64,000 nt of DNA from Streptomyces sp. AM 2-1-1 (lineage in GTDB: Bacteria > Actinomycetota > Actinomycetes > Streptomycetales > Streptomycetaceae). Positions 16,342-24,884 of the stretch are shown here, piece by piece. The notes under the pieces were generated by a model. It was not told the origin of the DNA. It searched no databases and was given only the letters and a program-made list of their open reading frames with translations. The stretch's first letter is position 1; each line of letters opens with the position of its first letter. A program made the translations under genes and the position numbers. Where the stretch lies: contig NZ_CP119147.1 in NCBI RefSeq assembly GCF_029167645.1, positions 6,776,501-6,840,500 on the forward strand. The letters run 5' to 3'.

Positions 16342-17136
16342 GTGCGTATCGACCTGACCGGCAAGAAGGCCGTGGTCACCGGATCATCCCAGGGAATCGG
16401 CCTCGCCATCGCCTCCGGCCTCGCCGCGGCGGGCGCCTCGGTGGTGCTGACCGGACGCGGCGCCGGCCGGCTGGAGACGGCGGCCCGGACCCTGCGCGAG
16501 GAGGTCCCGGCCGCCGACGCCGAGAGCGTCGCCTGCGACCTGACCACCGAAGAGGGCGCCGACCGGCTTCTGTCGGCCGTCCCCGGTGCCGACATCCTCG
16601 TGAACAACCTCGGCATCTTCGGGGCGCGCGCGGCGCTCGAGATCAGCGACGAGGAATGGCGGACCTACTTCGACACGAACGTCCTCAGCGCGGTCCGGCT
16701 GATCCGACGCTACCTGCCGGGGATGATGCGACAGGGGTGGGGGAGGGTGTCCAACATCGCGAGCGACTCGGCGATCGCGATCCCCGCCGAGATGATCCAC
16801 TACGGGATGTCCAAGACCGCGCTGCTCGCCGTCTCCCGGGGCTTCGCCAAGGAAGCGGCGGGCACCGGCACCACGGTCAACTCGGTGATCGCCGGCCCCA
16901 CCCGCACCGGAGGCGTCGAGGCCTTCGTGTACGAACTGGTGGACCGGGACCTGCCGTGGGACGAGGCGCAGCGCGCGTTCATGCGCCTGCACCGCCCGCA
17001 GTCGCTGCTCCAGCGCCTCATCGAACCCGAGGAGATCGCCCATCTGGTGGTCTACCTCAGCTCCTCGCAGGCTTCCGCCACCACGGGCGCGGCGGTGCGG
17101 GTGGACGGCGGGTACGTCGACTCGATCGTGCCCTGA
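16342..17136 (+). CDS. Short-chain dehydrogenase/reductase
   Basis: A 264-aa classical SDR with Rossmann fold. It has the cofactor loop TGSSQGIG (about residues 13-20) and NNLGIFG (an NNAG variant). The catalytic Ser sits in SNIASDSAI, and Tyr-x3-Lys is YGMSK. The end VRVDGGYVDSIV is typical. Arg residues after the second strand (LTGRGAGRL) favour NADPH. The GTG at 16342 has AAAGGA upstream. It is divergent from the SoxR-box exporter, so it might share redox-stress control, but its own promoter was not identified. The substrate is unknown. Confidence 0.9.
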   Translation: MRIDLTGKKAVVTGSSQGIGLAIASGLAAAGASVVLTGRGAGRLETAARTLREEVPAADAESVACDLTTEEGADRLLSAVPGADILVNNLGIFGARAALEISDEEWRTYFDTNVLSAVRLIRRYLPGMMRQGWGRVSNIASDSAIAIPAEMIHYGMSKTALLAVSRGFAKEAAGTGTTVNSVIAGPTRTGGVEAFVYELVDRDLPWDEAQRAFMRLHRPQSLLQRLIEPEEIAHLVVYLSSSQASATTGAAVRVDGGYVDSIVP

Positions 17137-17230
17137 CGGCTGCCTCCCACCTCGGTCCCTGCTCGGCCGGCCCCGCTTCCCCGTGGGGCGGGCGGACGGA
17201 GGTGTCCGTCCGGGCTGGCATGATCGGGGG

Positions 17231-17914
17231 ATGGACGAGAGCATCATCGCCGCGTGTGACGGGGCGTCGAAGGGCAACCCCGGGCCTGCCGCCTGGGCGT
17301 GGGTGGTCGCGGACGCGGCGGGGCGCCCGCAGCGCTGGGAGGCGGGCCCGCTGGGCACCGCCACCAACAACGTCGCCGAGCTGACCGCCCTGCGTTCGCT
17401 GCTGGAGTCGACCGACCCGGCGGTGCCGGCCGAGGTCCGCATGGACTCGCAGTACGCGATGAACGCCGTCACCAAGTGGCTGCCCGGCTGGAAGCGCAAC
17501 GGCTGGAAGACCTCCGGCGGCAAGCCGGTCGCCAACCAGGAGCTGGTCGTGCGCATCGACGAGCTGCTCTCCGGTCGCACGGTGCGCTTCCAGTACGTCC
17601 CCGCCCACCAGGTCGGCGGCGACCCGCTGAACGCCCTGGCCGACCAGGCCGCGAGCGAGGCGGCCGTGACGCAGCGGCCCGCCGGTACCGCCCACGGGAC
17701 GGCCGCGCTCCCCGAACCCGCACCCTCCCGGGCGGTGAAGAGCGCGCCCGGGAGGACGGCGAAGGCGTCCACCGGCGGAGCCCGCACCGGGGCGACGATC
17801 CGTGCGAAGTTCGCCGGGCGGTGCCGGTGCGGCAAGCCGTACGCGGCCCAGGAGACGATCGCGAAGAACCCGGTGGGCTGGGGCCACCCCGAGTGCCGTA
17901 CGGAGCCCGCCTGA
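17231..17914 (+). CDS. Ribonuclease H (type 1) with a C-terminal Cys-rich extension
   Basis: A 227-aa protein. The RNase HI domain (about residues 1-145) starts MDESIIAACDGASKGNPGPA and keeps the acidic catalytic residues Asp10, Glu50 and Asp72, with His126 and Asp138 near the end (PAHQVGGDPLNALAD). It cleaves RNA in RNA-DNA hybrids. After an Ala/Pro-rich linker the C-terminus carries GRCRCGKPYAAQETI and GWGHPEC, a small cysteine/histidine cluster that may bind zinc and nucleic acid. The ATG at 17231 follows a GGGGG stretch. Confidence 0.88.
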   Translation: MDESIIAACDGASKGNPGPAAWAWVVADAAGRPQRWEAGPLGTATNNVAELTALRSLLESTDPAVPAEVRMDSQYAMNAVTKWLPGWKRNGWKTSGGKPVANQELVVRIDELLSGRTVRFQYVPAHQVGGDPLNALADQAASEAAVTQRPAGTAHGTAALPEPAPSRAVKSAPGRTAKASTGGARTGATIRAKFAGRCRCGKPYAAQETIAKNPVGWGHPECRTEPA

Positions 17915-17979
17915 ACCACCGGGCGCGACCGGCCGCGCTCCCGGTCCCGGGGATGGGCCCGGCCCGTCCGCTCAGCCCG

Positions 17980-19731
17980 CTACTTCGCGCACGTGGCCTG
18001 GTCGGCAGTTGACTTGGCGACGTTCTCCGGTGCCTTCGCCGAAGCGGTGAGCGGGACCCCGGCACCCTTGAAGTCCTTGCCGAGGGTCAGCGTCATGGCG
18101 GGCTGACCCTGCGCGTTGGTGACGCTCCCACCGGGCTTCATCGCGGCACCGGACAGGCCCATCAGCGCGGCGAGCCGCCGGGCCTGGTCCGCCTGCCCGG
18201 GGGCGTACTCGAGGGTCGTCTTCGCCAGCTCGGCGGGGGCGTTGCCGCCGTTCTCGGACTTCGGTACACCCGCCTCGTTCTGCAGCCAGTCCAGGGTCTT
18301 CTGCGCGGAACCGCCCTCGGCGCCGCCGTTGAGGACCCGCACCCGCACCTCGGCGGCGGCCGATCGGCTGCCCTTGAGGCGGGCGGCGACCGCGGCGGCC
18401 TCCTTCTTCTTGGCCTGTTTCACGGCGGTGAGGGAGACGTCGTCCGCGACGGCCCGGAATACCGGCGGTGCGAGGGCCTGGTCCATGACGACGGTCGCCT
18501 TGACGCTCTCGGCCGGGTTGTCGAGCACCGGTACGGTGGTGAAGGAGATGTTCTTCGGGGGGACCTTCTTCAGCTCCAGCGCCATGTCCTTGAGCGCGCT
18601 CACCTTGCCGATGCCGGTGTCCACGGTGAGGGCCTCGGTGGCCGCCTCCGCGAGCTTCACCAGTTTGGTGGGGCTGGTGAGCGTGTCGCCCGAGGACATC
18701 TTGCGCATCAGCGAGCCGAGGAACTGCTGCTGGACCGCGATGCGGTCGAGGTCGCCCTGGTTGCCGAAGCTGTGCCGGGTGCGCAGGAAGGCCAGTGCCT
18801 GCTCGCCCTGGAGCGTGTGGGTGCCCTTGCCGAGCTTCAGGTGCGAGTCGGGGTCGTCGACGTCCTTGGCGAGACAGACCTCGACGCCCTGGACGGCGGT
18901 CGTCAGCGTCTTGACCGCGTTGAAGTCGGCCATCATGAAGTGGTCCACCGGGATGCCGGTGTTCTCCTCGACCGTGCGCATGGTGCAGCCCGGATCGCGG
19001 CCGTCCTGGCCGAGACTGGTGTTGAAACGGACCTGCCGCGTTCCCGGGACGACCTTCTCGGTCCCGTCCGCCTGCTTGGTGGGGCAGTCCGGCACGTCCA
19101 CGATGAGGTCGCGCGGGATGCTGAGCGCCGTCGCGTTCGTGCGGTCCTCGGAGACGTGCAGCAGGATGTTGGTGTCGGCGTGGCCGACGCTGCCGGCGTC
19201 GCCGTACCCCTCGTTGCCCGCACCGGTCCGCTTGTCGGTGCCGATGATCAGTATGTTGAAGGCCTCGTCCTTGCTGAAGCCCGAGGCCCCGGCATCGCCC
19301 ACGTCCTGGGTCGTGACGTTTCCTTCGAGGTGCTTGAGGTAGGCGTACCCGGCGGCGGAGAGGGCCACCAGGACGAAGGCCATCGAGCCGCCGGTCCAGT
19401 ACAGGAACCGCTTCGTCCTCGGCTTCCGCTTGTTCCGCGCCCCCCGGCGGCCGGGCGGGTCGGCGGGGGCGCCGCGGCGTCTGCGCGGCGCCGGAAGTTC
19501 GGCGGGTGACTCCGTACGGCCGGGTGTACGGGTGTCCCGGTCCGGGCGCTCCCGCGCCGGGCCCCGATCCCCGTCCTCCCGGACCGGACCCCGCGGGCTC
19601 GGTACACCCGTACGTCCCGGTCGCGGCGTGGAAGGGGTCAGTCGCAGCTCGTACTCCCCGGTGCGCGGATTGAGCACCCACTGATCTGCGGGGTCGATGT
19701 CGTCCGCCCGCCCACGGCCTTGCGCGTCCAC
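17980..19731 (-). CDS. LytR-CpsA-Psr (LCP) family cell-wall glycopolymer ligase
   Basis: A 583-aa membrane protein. A basic, Pro-rich cytoplasmic region of about 130 residues is followed by one membrane segment (GGSMAFVLVALSAAGYAYLK). An LCP domain comes next (NILIIGTDKR, DTNILLHVS, SIPRDLIVDVP, LAFLRTRHSF with the lipid-contacting Arg residues). A LytR_C domain lies near the C-terminus (VRVRVLNGGAEGGSAQKTLD). LCP enzymes move teichoic acids, arabinogalactan or capsule from the lipid carrier to peptidoglycan. It could attach the polymer made by the operon at 2-12 kb, though this is only inference. The GTG start at 19731 gives MDAQGRGRADDIDPADQWVL, a familiar Streptomyces LCP N-terminus. Confidence 0.9.
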   Translation of the reverse strand: MDAQGRGRADDIDPADQWVLNPRTGEYELRLTPSTPRPGRTGVPSPRGPVREDGDRGPARERPDRDTRTPGRTESPAELPAPRRRRGAPADPPGRRGARNKRKPRTKRFLYWTGGSMAFVLVALSAAGYAYLKHLEGNVTTQDVGDAGASGFSKDEAFNILIIGTDKRTGAGNEGYGDAGSVGHADTNILLHVSEDRTNATALSIPRDLIVDVPDCPTKQADGTEKVVPGTRQVRFNTSLGQDGRDPGCTMRTVEENTGIPVDHFMMADFNAVKTLTTAVQGVEVCLAKDVDDPDSHLKLGKGTHTLQGEQALAFLRTRHSFGNQGDLDRIAVQQQFLGSLMRKMSSGDTLTSPTKLVKLAEAATEALTVDTGIGKVSALKDMALELKKVPPKNISFTTVPVLDNPAESVKATVVMDQALAPPVFRAVADDVSLTAVKQAKKKEAAAVAARLKGSRSAAAEVRVRVLNGGAEGGSAQKTLDWLQNEAGVPKSENGGNAPAELAKTTLEYAPGQADQARRLAALMGLSGAAMKPGGSVTNAQGQPAMTLTLGKDFKGAGVPLTASAKAPENVAKSTADQATCAK

Positions 19732-20067
19732 GGTTGTCGAAGTCCTCCGTCGGGGCCACGCGGCGCCTTCCCCCTGAAGGCGCTCAAGTCTCCTGCTGGG
19801 TGCCACCGGACACGGGACGCCGAGATCGCCCGATCCGGTACACCGGATCGCTCACCCTATCCGTCCGGGTCGATACCGGGCCCAGGTGGTGGAACTTTTA
19901 ACGTCCGTGACTCAGGCAATCAATGCAAAACATCAGAAAAGTGTCGCTCGTCTTGGCCACGGCCCTACACAGCGCGCCGATTCGGCCGGCGTCCGCACGG
20001 CACGAGGCCCGGCCCGATCGCCTCCCGCCGGGATGCGGACCGCACCCGGGGCGTGCAGCGTGGGGGA
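19732..20067. other. Divergent promoter interval between the LCP and PP2C genes
   Basis: A 336-bp non-coding stretch serving two divergent genes. Apart from the palindrome at 19831-19850 it contains a run of lower GC (TGGAACTTTTAACG and AATCAATGCAAAACATCAG, about 19890-19940) that probably holds the rightward promoter. I cannot assign -10 and -35 boxes with confidence. Confidence 0.5.
19831..19850. promoter_or_regulatory. 20-bp palindrome upstream of the LCP gene, candidate operator
   Basis: Arms CGATCCGGT (19831-19839) and ACCGGATCG (19842-19850) are perfect complements around AC. The centre lies about 110 bp upstream of the LCP start. On the LCP strand TAGGGT, a Streptomyces-like -10, occurs just upstream of it. 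Size and symmetry fit a dimeric repressor of TetR or similar type. The regulator is unknown. Confidence 0.55.
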
Positions 20068-21171
20068 GTGGTGCAGTCGAGGAGTGTGGCGTGGATCCCC
20101 GCCGGCGTCATCGTGCTGGCGGTCGTCGTCGACCTGGTCACCCCGCACGAGGTGACCACGGCGCCGCTGCTCATCGCCGCACCCGTCTTCGCCGGACCGC
20201 TCCTGCGCCCCCGGGGCATCATCCTGACCGGGCTCGCCTCGATGGCCGTCCACGCCATCCTCACCCGGGTCGACGGCACCTTCGACTGGCGCCGCGGACT
20301 GGCCAACCAGGTCACCCTGCTGGCCGTGACCTGGCTGGCGATCTTCATCAGCCGCCGCCTGGACCGCCAGTACGCGCACACCGTGCGCGCCAGGCAGGTG
20401 GCGGCCGTCGCCCAGCGGGCCGTCCTGCCCGACCCGCCCGCGCGGATCGGAGCCCTGCGGGTGGCAGCACGCTACGTGCCCGCCGAGGACGAGGCGCTCA
20501 TCGGAGGCGACCTCTACGTCGTCCAGCACACCCCGCACGGCATCCGCGCCTTCATCGGCGACGTACGGGGCAAGGGCCTCGGCGCCGTCAGCGCCGTCTG
20601 CTCCGACCTCGGGGCCTTCCGGTACGCCGCCGACGAGGCCGAGGACCTCGACGCCCTGGTCGGCGCCATGGAACGAGCCCTCACCCGGGAAAGCGACCGC
20701 CGCGGCGGCCTGGAACGGGTGGAAGGCTTCACGACCGGTCTCTTCGCCGAGTTCGCCGCCGATCTGTCGTCCGTACGCCTCATCAACCGCGGCCATCCCC
20801 CACCGGTGCTGCTCGACGCGGCCGGCACGGCCACGCTGCTCGAACCCTCCGAGGAAGCACCGCCGCTGGGCATCGACGCGCTGCGGGACTGGACCGCGCC
20901 CGTCGACGCCTTCCCCTTCCCGCCCGGCGCCACCCTCGTCCTGTACACCGACGGCGTCAGCGAATCCCGCGACCGCGACGGGACGTTCTACGACGCGGCC
21001 CAGCGACTGCCCGTCCTCGCCCGGCGCCGCATCGCCCTGGGGGACCCCATCGGGCCGGGGCACCTCCTCGACGTGCTGATCCGCGACGTCCGCCGGCACA
21101 CCGGTGACCGGCCGCAGGACGACCAGGCCCTGCTCGCCCTGCACCGTCCCCCGGAGGCAAGTTTTCGCTGA
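20068..21171 (+). CDS. Membrane-bound PP2C/SpoIIE-type phosphatase (RsbU-like)
   Basis: A 367-aa protein. The N-terminal ~100 residues carry three to four membrane segments (WIPAGVIVLAVVVDLVTPHE onwards), and a PP2C-SpoIIE domain follows. Metal-site motifs are visible: IGGDLYVV, FIGDVRGKGLGA, NRGHPPPVLL and LYTDGVSESRDRDGTFYD. Such phosphatases dephosphorylate anti-anti-sigma factors in partner-switching control of sigma-B-like factors. No sigma or anti-sigma partner is adjacent, although an HATPase-type protein lies 3 kb away at 24163. Starts GTG 20068 and 20071 are both possible; GGGGGAG abuts the first. Confidence 0.88.
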   Translation: MVQSRSVAWIPAGVIVLAVVVDLVTPHEVTTAPLLIAAPVFAGPLLRPRGIILTGLASMAVHAILTRVDGTFDWRRGLANQVTLLAVTWLAIFISRRLDRQYAHTVRARQVAAVAQRAVLPDPPARIGALRVAARYVPAEDEALIGGDLYVVQHTPHGIRAFIGDVRGKGLGAVSAVCSDLGAFRYAADEAEDLDALVGAMERALTRESDRRGGLERVEGFTTGLFAEFAADLSSVRLINRGHPPPVLLDAAGTATLLEPSEEAPPLGIDALRDWTAPVDAFPFPPGATLVLYTDGVSESRDRDGTFYDAAQRLPVLARRRIALGDPIGPGHLLDVLIRDVRRHTGDRPQDDQALLALHRPPEASFR

Positions 21172-21251
21172 CACGGGGTTTCGGCCTCCGGCTCCCGGTC
21201 ACCCGACATCCGGAGACGAAAACACGCAACCGGCCACCGGAAGTGGGAACC

Positions 21252-21506
21252 ATGGAGAACTGGCGCACACGAGCGGCTTGCCGCGAGGAGGACCCGGACC
21301 TCTTCTTCCCGATCGGAAGCACCGGGCCCGCACTCCACCAGACCGAGGAGGCGAAGGCGGTCTGCAACGCCTGCCCCGTCCGGGAGGAGTGCCTTCGGTG
21401 GGCCCTGGAGAACAACCAGGACTCGGGGGTGTGGGGCGGCCTCGCCGAGGACGAACGCCGGGCGTTCAAGCGCCGCGACCGCCGCAGGGCCGGCCAGCGC
21501 GCCTGA
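21252..21506 (+). CDS. WhiB-like (Wbl) iron-sulphur transcription factor
   Basis: An 84-aa Wbl protein found only in actinobacteria. Four cysteines (10, 38, 41 and 47; AACREED, AVCNACPVREEC) can hold a 4Fe-4S cluster. The glycine turn GVWGG is at 59-63, and a basic C-terminal tail (ERRAFKRRDRRRAGQRA) binds DNA. These proteins act with the principal sigma factor in control of development or redox response. The sequence is nearest in style to WblE/WhiB1, but I cannot fix the paralogue. An in-frame GTG exists 9 nt upstream, and the ATG at 21252 gives the usual length. Confidence 0.93.
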   Translation: MENWRTRAACREEDPDLFFPIGSTGPALHQTEEAKAVCNACPVREECLRWALENNQDSGVWGGLAEDERRAFKRRDRRRAGQRA

Positions 21507-21651
21507 CGGCCGCGGTCCGTGCCGGGGCGACCGGGGAACCGGCGCGACCGGCGGGACCGGTGCGGTCGGGGGCCCGGTGCGTCCGGGCCCTCCGGCGCGT
21601 TCCGGCCGCCCGGATGCCGTGTACGGCCGGGGAGCGGGTACACGAGGAGCC

Positions 21652-21987
21652 ATGGACCTCAACGCCTGGCTCGTCATCGGCGCCGTCGCCGCGCTGCTCA
21701 CCATGGGTGTCGCCGCCGTCCTGCTCGTACGCGTCGTGCGCGCCCGCAAGCTCCTGACCGAGGCCGGGATACCGCTCCGGTCCAAGGCCCTGTTCTGGGC
21801 GGCGCTGATCTACACGGTCTCGCCGGTCGACCTCATCCCCGACCCCGTCTACCTCGACGACATCGGCTTCCTCCTCGTCGCCCTGCGCTCCCTGCACTCG
21901 GCCGCGAGCGCGGCCGGCCTCGGGGAACGGGTGCGCGGAAGCCGTCGCCCCAAGGCCCTGCCGACGACGACTCCGGACGGCGGCTGA
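21652..21987 (+). CDS. YkvA-type (DUF1232) small membrane protein
   Basis: A 111-aa protein with an N-terminal membrane segment (WLVIGAVAALLTMGVAAVLL) and the DUF1232 core (SKALFWAALIYTVSPVDLIP followed by D). The core motif YxxSPxDLIPD is diagnostic of the family. Its biochemical role is not established. The ATG at 21652 has GAGGAG 5 nt upstream. The opposite strand is open as well but carries no family text. Confidence 0.88.
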   Translation: MDLNAWLVIGAVAALLTMGVAAVLLVRVVRARKLLTEAGIPLRSKALFWAALIYTVSPVDLIPDPVYLDDIGFLLVALRSLHSAASAAGLGERVRGSRRPKALPTTTPDGG

Positions 21988-22041
21988 GCGGGCCCCGGCG
22001 GCCACCGGAAACCGGCGGCGCGGGGACGGCAACCTTTGGAC

Positions 22042-22086
22042 GGCCGGGGGCGACTGACGTACGCACACCTTCACCCGCCCCCGGCC
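22042..22086. terminator. Long hairpin directly before the rhamnogalacturonan lyase start
   Basis: Arms GGCCGGGGGCG (22042-22052) and CGCCCCCGGCC (22076-22086) are perfect 11-bp complements around a 23-nt loop. It may end the upstream DUF1232 transcript. Because it stops 4 nt before the GTG of the lyase, it could equally mask that ribosome binding site. A second inverted repeat, GTACGCAC...GTGCGTAC, overlaps it. Confidence 0.5.
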
Positions 22087-22090
22087 GAAA

Positions 22091-24007
22091 GTGCGTACCG
22101 TGAACCCCACATCCGCTCTTGCCCGTTCCCCCCACGCCCGAGGCAGGCGTCCGCGGTCCCCCCGGACCCGCGTTCTGGTCAGTTCGCTGGCCGCCGGTCT
22201 GCTCGCCGCCGCCGGCCTCGTCGCCGCGGGCCAGACCTCGCACGCCGCGACCCTGCGGCAGGCCGAGGCGCTGGACCGGGGAGTCGTCAGCGTGCACACC
22301 GACAGCGGCAACCTGATCAGCTGGCGGTGGCTCGGCACCGACCCGGACGCCGTCGCGTTCAACGTCTACCGGGCCGGTACCAAGGTCAACGCCACCCCCG
22401 TCACCGGCTCGACCAACTACTTCCACGCCGGCGCGCCCGCCACCGCGGACTACACCGTCCGCGCGGTGGTCGGCGGCGTCGAACAGAGCGACTCCGTCCA
22501 CGCCGTCCAGTTCCGCACCGGATACAAGGACGTGCCCATCAGCCCGCCCGCCGGAGGCACCACCCCGGACGGCGTCTCCTACACCTACGAGGCCAACGAC
22601 GTCTCCGTGGGCGATCTCGACGGCGACGGAGCCCTCGACTTCGTCCTCAAGTGGCAGCCCACCAACGCCAAGGACAACTCCCAGTCGGGCTACACCGGCA
22701 ACACCGTCGTCGACGGGATCAAGCTCGACGGCACCCGGCTCTGGCGCATTGACCTGGGCCGCAACATCCGTTCCGGCGCGCACTACACGCAGTTCCAGGT
22801 GTACGACTACGACGGTGACGGCGAGGCCGAAGTCGCCATGAAGACCTCGGACGGCACGGTCGACGGCAGGGGGACCACCCTCGGCAGTGCCTCCGCCGAC
22901 CACCGCAACTCCTCGGGGTACGTCCTCACCGGGCCCGAGTACCTGACCATGTTCAACGGCCGGACCGGTGCGGCCATGGGCTCCGTCGACTACGTTCCCG
23001 CGCGCGGCACGGTCTCCTCGTGGGGCGACTCGTACGGCAACCGGGTCGACCGCTTCCTCGCCGGAACCGCCTACCTCGACGGCTCCCGGCCCTCCCTCAT
23101 CATGGCGCGCGGCTACTACACGCGTTCCGTCATCGCCGCCTGGGACTGGCGGGGCGGCGCGTTCACCCGGCGGTGGACCTTCGACACCAACAGCTCCACC
23201 AACTCCGGGCGCGGATACGACGGCCAGGGCAACCACCAGCTCTCCGTGGCCGACGTCGACGCCGACGGCAAGGACGAGATCGTGTACGGCTCCATGGCCG
23301 TGGACGACAACGGCGCCGCCCTGTGGACCACGAAGAACGGCCACGGAGACGCCCAGCACGTCGGCGACCTCGACCCGTCCCGACCGGGCCTGGAGGAGTT
23401 CAAGGTGGACGAGGACAGCTCCAAGCCCTCGTCCTGGATGGCCGACGCGCGCACCGGGCAGATCCTGTGGTCGACCCCGGCCGACGGCGACAACGGCCGG
23501 GGCGTCTCGGGAGACATCTGGTCCGGCAGCCTCGGCGCCGAGTCCTGGTCCTCGGCGGCCGACGGCGTCCGCAACCCCTCCGGTGCCGTGGTCGCCACCC
23601 GCAAGCCGTCCAGCACCAACTTCCTGACCTGGTGGGACGGCGACACCACCCGCGAACTGCTCGACTCCACCCACATCGACAAGTACGGCACCTCGTCCGA
23701 CACCCGACTGCTGACCGGCGCCTCCGTCCATGCCAACAACGGCACGAAGGCCACCCCCGCCCTCTCCGGCGACCTCTTCGGCGACTGGCGGGAAGAGGTC
23801 GTCTGGCCGACGACCAACAACACCGCCCTGCGGATCTACTCCACGCCGTACGAGACCACCACCAAGATCACCACACTGCTCCACGACACCCAGTACCGCA
23901 CCGCGCTGGCCTGGCAGAACACCGCGTACAACCAGCCTCCGCACCCGAGCTTCGCCATCGGCAGCGGCATGGCGACGGCCCCCCGGCCCGCCATCACCAC
24001 ACCGTAG
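22091..24007 (+). CDS. Secreted rhamnogalacturonan lyase (polysaccharide lyase family 11)
   Basis: A 638-aa secreted enzyme. The signal peptide spans about residues 1-53 (VLVSSLAAGLLAAAGLVAAG, ending SHAAT). A small beta domain (ISWRWLGTDPDAVAFNVYRA) precedes the PL11 beta-propeller. Calcium-binding acidic loops recur: DLDGDGALDF, DYDGDGEAEV and DVDADGKDEI. The segment YTQFQVYDYDGDGEAEVAMK followed by TSDGT, and the end WQNTAYNQPPHPSFAIGSGM, are typical of YesW/YesX-like enzymes. It cuts the rhamnosyl-galacturonate bond of rhamnogalacturonan I in pectin. Starts GTG 22091 and GTG 22100 are possible. Confidence 0.93.
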   Translation: MRTVNPTSALARSPHARGRRPRSPRTRVLVSSLAAGLLAAAGLVAAGQTSHAATLRQAEALDRGVVSVHTDSGNLISWRWLGTDPDAVAFNVYRAGTKVNATPVTGSTNYFHAGAPATADYTVRAVVGGVEQSDSVHAVQFRTGYKDVPISPPAGGTTPDGVSYTYEANDVSVGDLDGDGALDFVLKWQPTNAKDNSQSGYTGNTVVDGIKLDGTRLWRIDLGRNIRSGAHYTQFQVYDYDGDGEAEVAMKTSDGTVDGRGTTLGSASADHRNSSGYVLTGPEYLTMFNGRTGAAMGSVDYVPARGTVSSWGDSYGNRVDRFLAGTAYLDGSRPSLIMARGYYTRSVIAAWDWRGGAFTRRWTFDTNSSTNSGRGYDGQGNHQLSVADVDADGKDEIVYGSMAVDDNGAALWTTKNGHGDAQHVGDLDPSRPGLEEFKVDEDSSKPSSWMADARTGQILWSTPADGDNGRGVSGDIWSGSLGAESWSSAADGVRNPSGAVVATRKPSSTNFLTWWDGDTTRELLDSTHIDKYGTSSDTRLLTGASVHANNGTKATPALSGDLFGDWREEVVWPTTNNTALRIYSTPYETTTKITTLLHDTQYRTALAWQNTAYNQPPHPSFAIGSGMATAPRPAITTP

Positions 24008-24035
24008 AACGGTGACGCGCCTTCCCCGGCGCGCA

Positions 24036-24080
24036 CGGAGGCGCGGCTGCGGGCTTGCCCCACCCGCAGCCGCACCTCCG
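24036..24080. terminator. 18-bp hairpin between convergent genes
   Basis: Arms 24036-24053 and 24063-24080 pair at 17 of 18 positions (CGGAGGCGCGGCTGCGGG with its complement), with a 9-nt loop. It begins 29 bp after the lyase stop and serves the convergent HATPase gene as well. Confidence 0.8.
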
Positions 24081-24162
24081 GTCCGAGCCGGGTCGGGGAG
24101 GACGTGGGGAGAACGTCCGCCCGGCCCGGTCCCGGGTGTACCGGCTCCCCCGTGTGCGCTCC

Positions 24163-24579
24163 TCAGCGCCCGACCGTCGCCACGACCACCTTCCCGCCGC
24201 CCTCCCGGCTCCGTACCTGCACGTCATGGGCGAGGCGCCGGATCATGGGCCAGCCGAAGCCACCGGTGCGCCCCGTGAGGTCGGGGGTGCGGTCCTGGGG
24301 ATGGGCCGAACTGTCGTCGGAGACCCGGACCTGCAGAGCGCGGCGATCAGCGGCGAGCCGGAGCGCGGAGACGCCACCGGCGTGGCGGATCGCGTTGGTC
24401 ACCAGCTCCGACACGAGCAGGATCAGGTTCTGCACCGTGTCCGCGCGGGGCGGCGGATCGAGACGTTCGAGGAAGGCGGCGATCGCGTCACGGGCCTCGG
24501 CGGCCCGCAGCGGCCTGCAGACGAATTCGACGCGTGTGTCGGTGGAAGTCGAGTCTTTCATCTGAACGTGGTGGCGCAT
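24163..24579 (-). CDS. HATPase_c-type regulatory ATP-binding protein (anti-sigma-like)
   Basis: A 138-aa single-domain GHKL ATPase. It has the N-box SELVTNAIRHAGG, a G1-like VRVSDDSS and GRTGGFGWPMIRRLAHD. There is no histidine kinase dimerisation domain, so it belongs to the small RsbW/SpoIIAB-like group common in Streptomyces. Such proteins bind or phosphorylate partners in sigma-factor switching or conservon-type signalling. The PP2C phosphatase at 20068 could be a functional partner, which is inference from proximity only. The ATG at 24579 has a weak GGGG upstream. Confidence 0.87.
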   Translation of the reverse strand: MRHHVQMKDSTSTDTRVEFVCRPLRAAEARDAIAAFLERLDPPPRADTVQNLILLVSELVTNAIRHAGGVSALRLAADRRALQVRVSDDSSAHPQDRTPDLTGRTGGFGWPMIRRLAHDVQVRSREGGGKVVVATVGR

Positions 24580-24884
24580 ATGAATTACCCCGTCAAGTGA
24601 ATTCCGTGGTCAATCCTGCATGTACCCCGGAGAAAACGGTTCAAGGACGGCTTTCCTTGATCGATTGCAGAAAATGATCGGAGAGGGGCGGGGCGCGTGG
24701 ACCCCTTGGCCTGGAGCCTGGCCCGGGTTGCCCCCGAGGCTCGTCCCGCGTGGCCCTCGGGGCTTGTCATGCCTGCTCGGAGAGGCTCTGGCGAGGGCGG
24801 GGCGATTCCGTCGGGGTGAGGCTCGGGGGCGGGAGGTGTGACCCGCCGAAGTCCGGGCACATGAGTGGTCGGAGGTTGATAATC
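24580..24884. other. Non-coding interval between divergent genes
   Basis: About 305 bp with no convincing gene. It holds the start regions of the HATPase gene (left) and of the small hydrophobic protein gene (right). A 7-bp inverted repeat TCAAGGA...TCCTTGA lies at 24641-24660. No promoter could be assigned securely. Confidence 0.5.
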
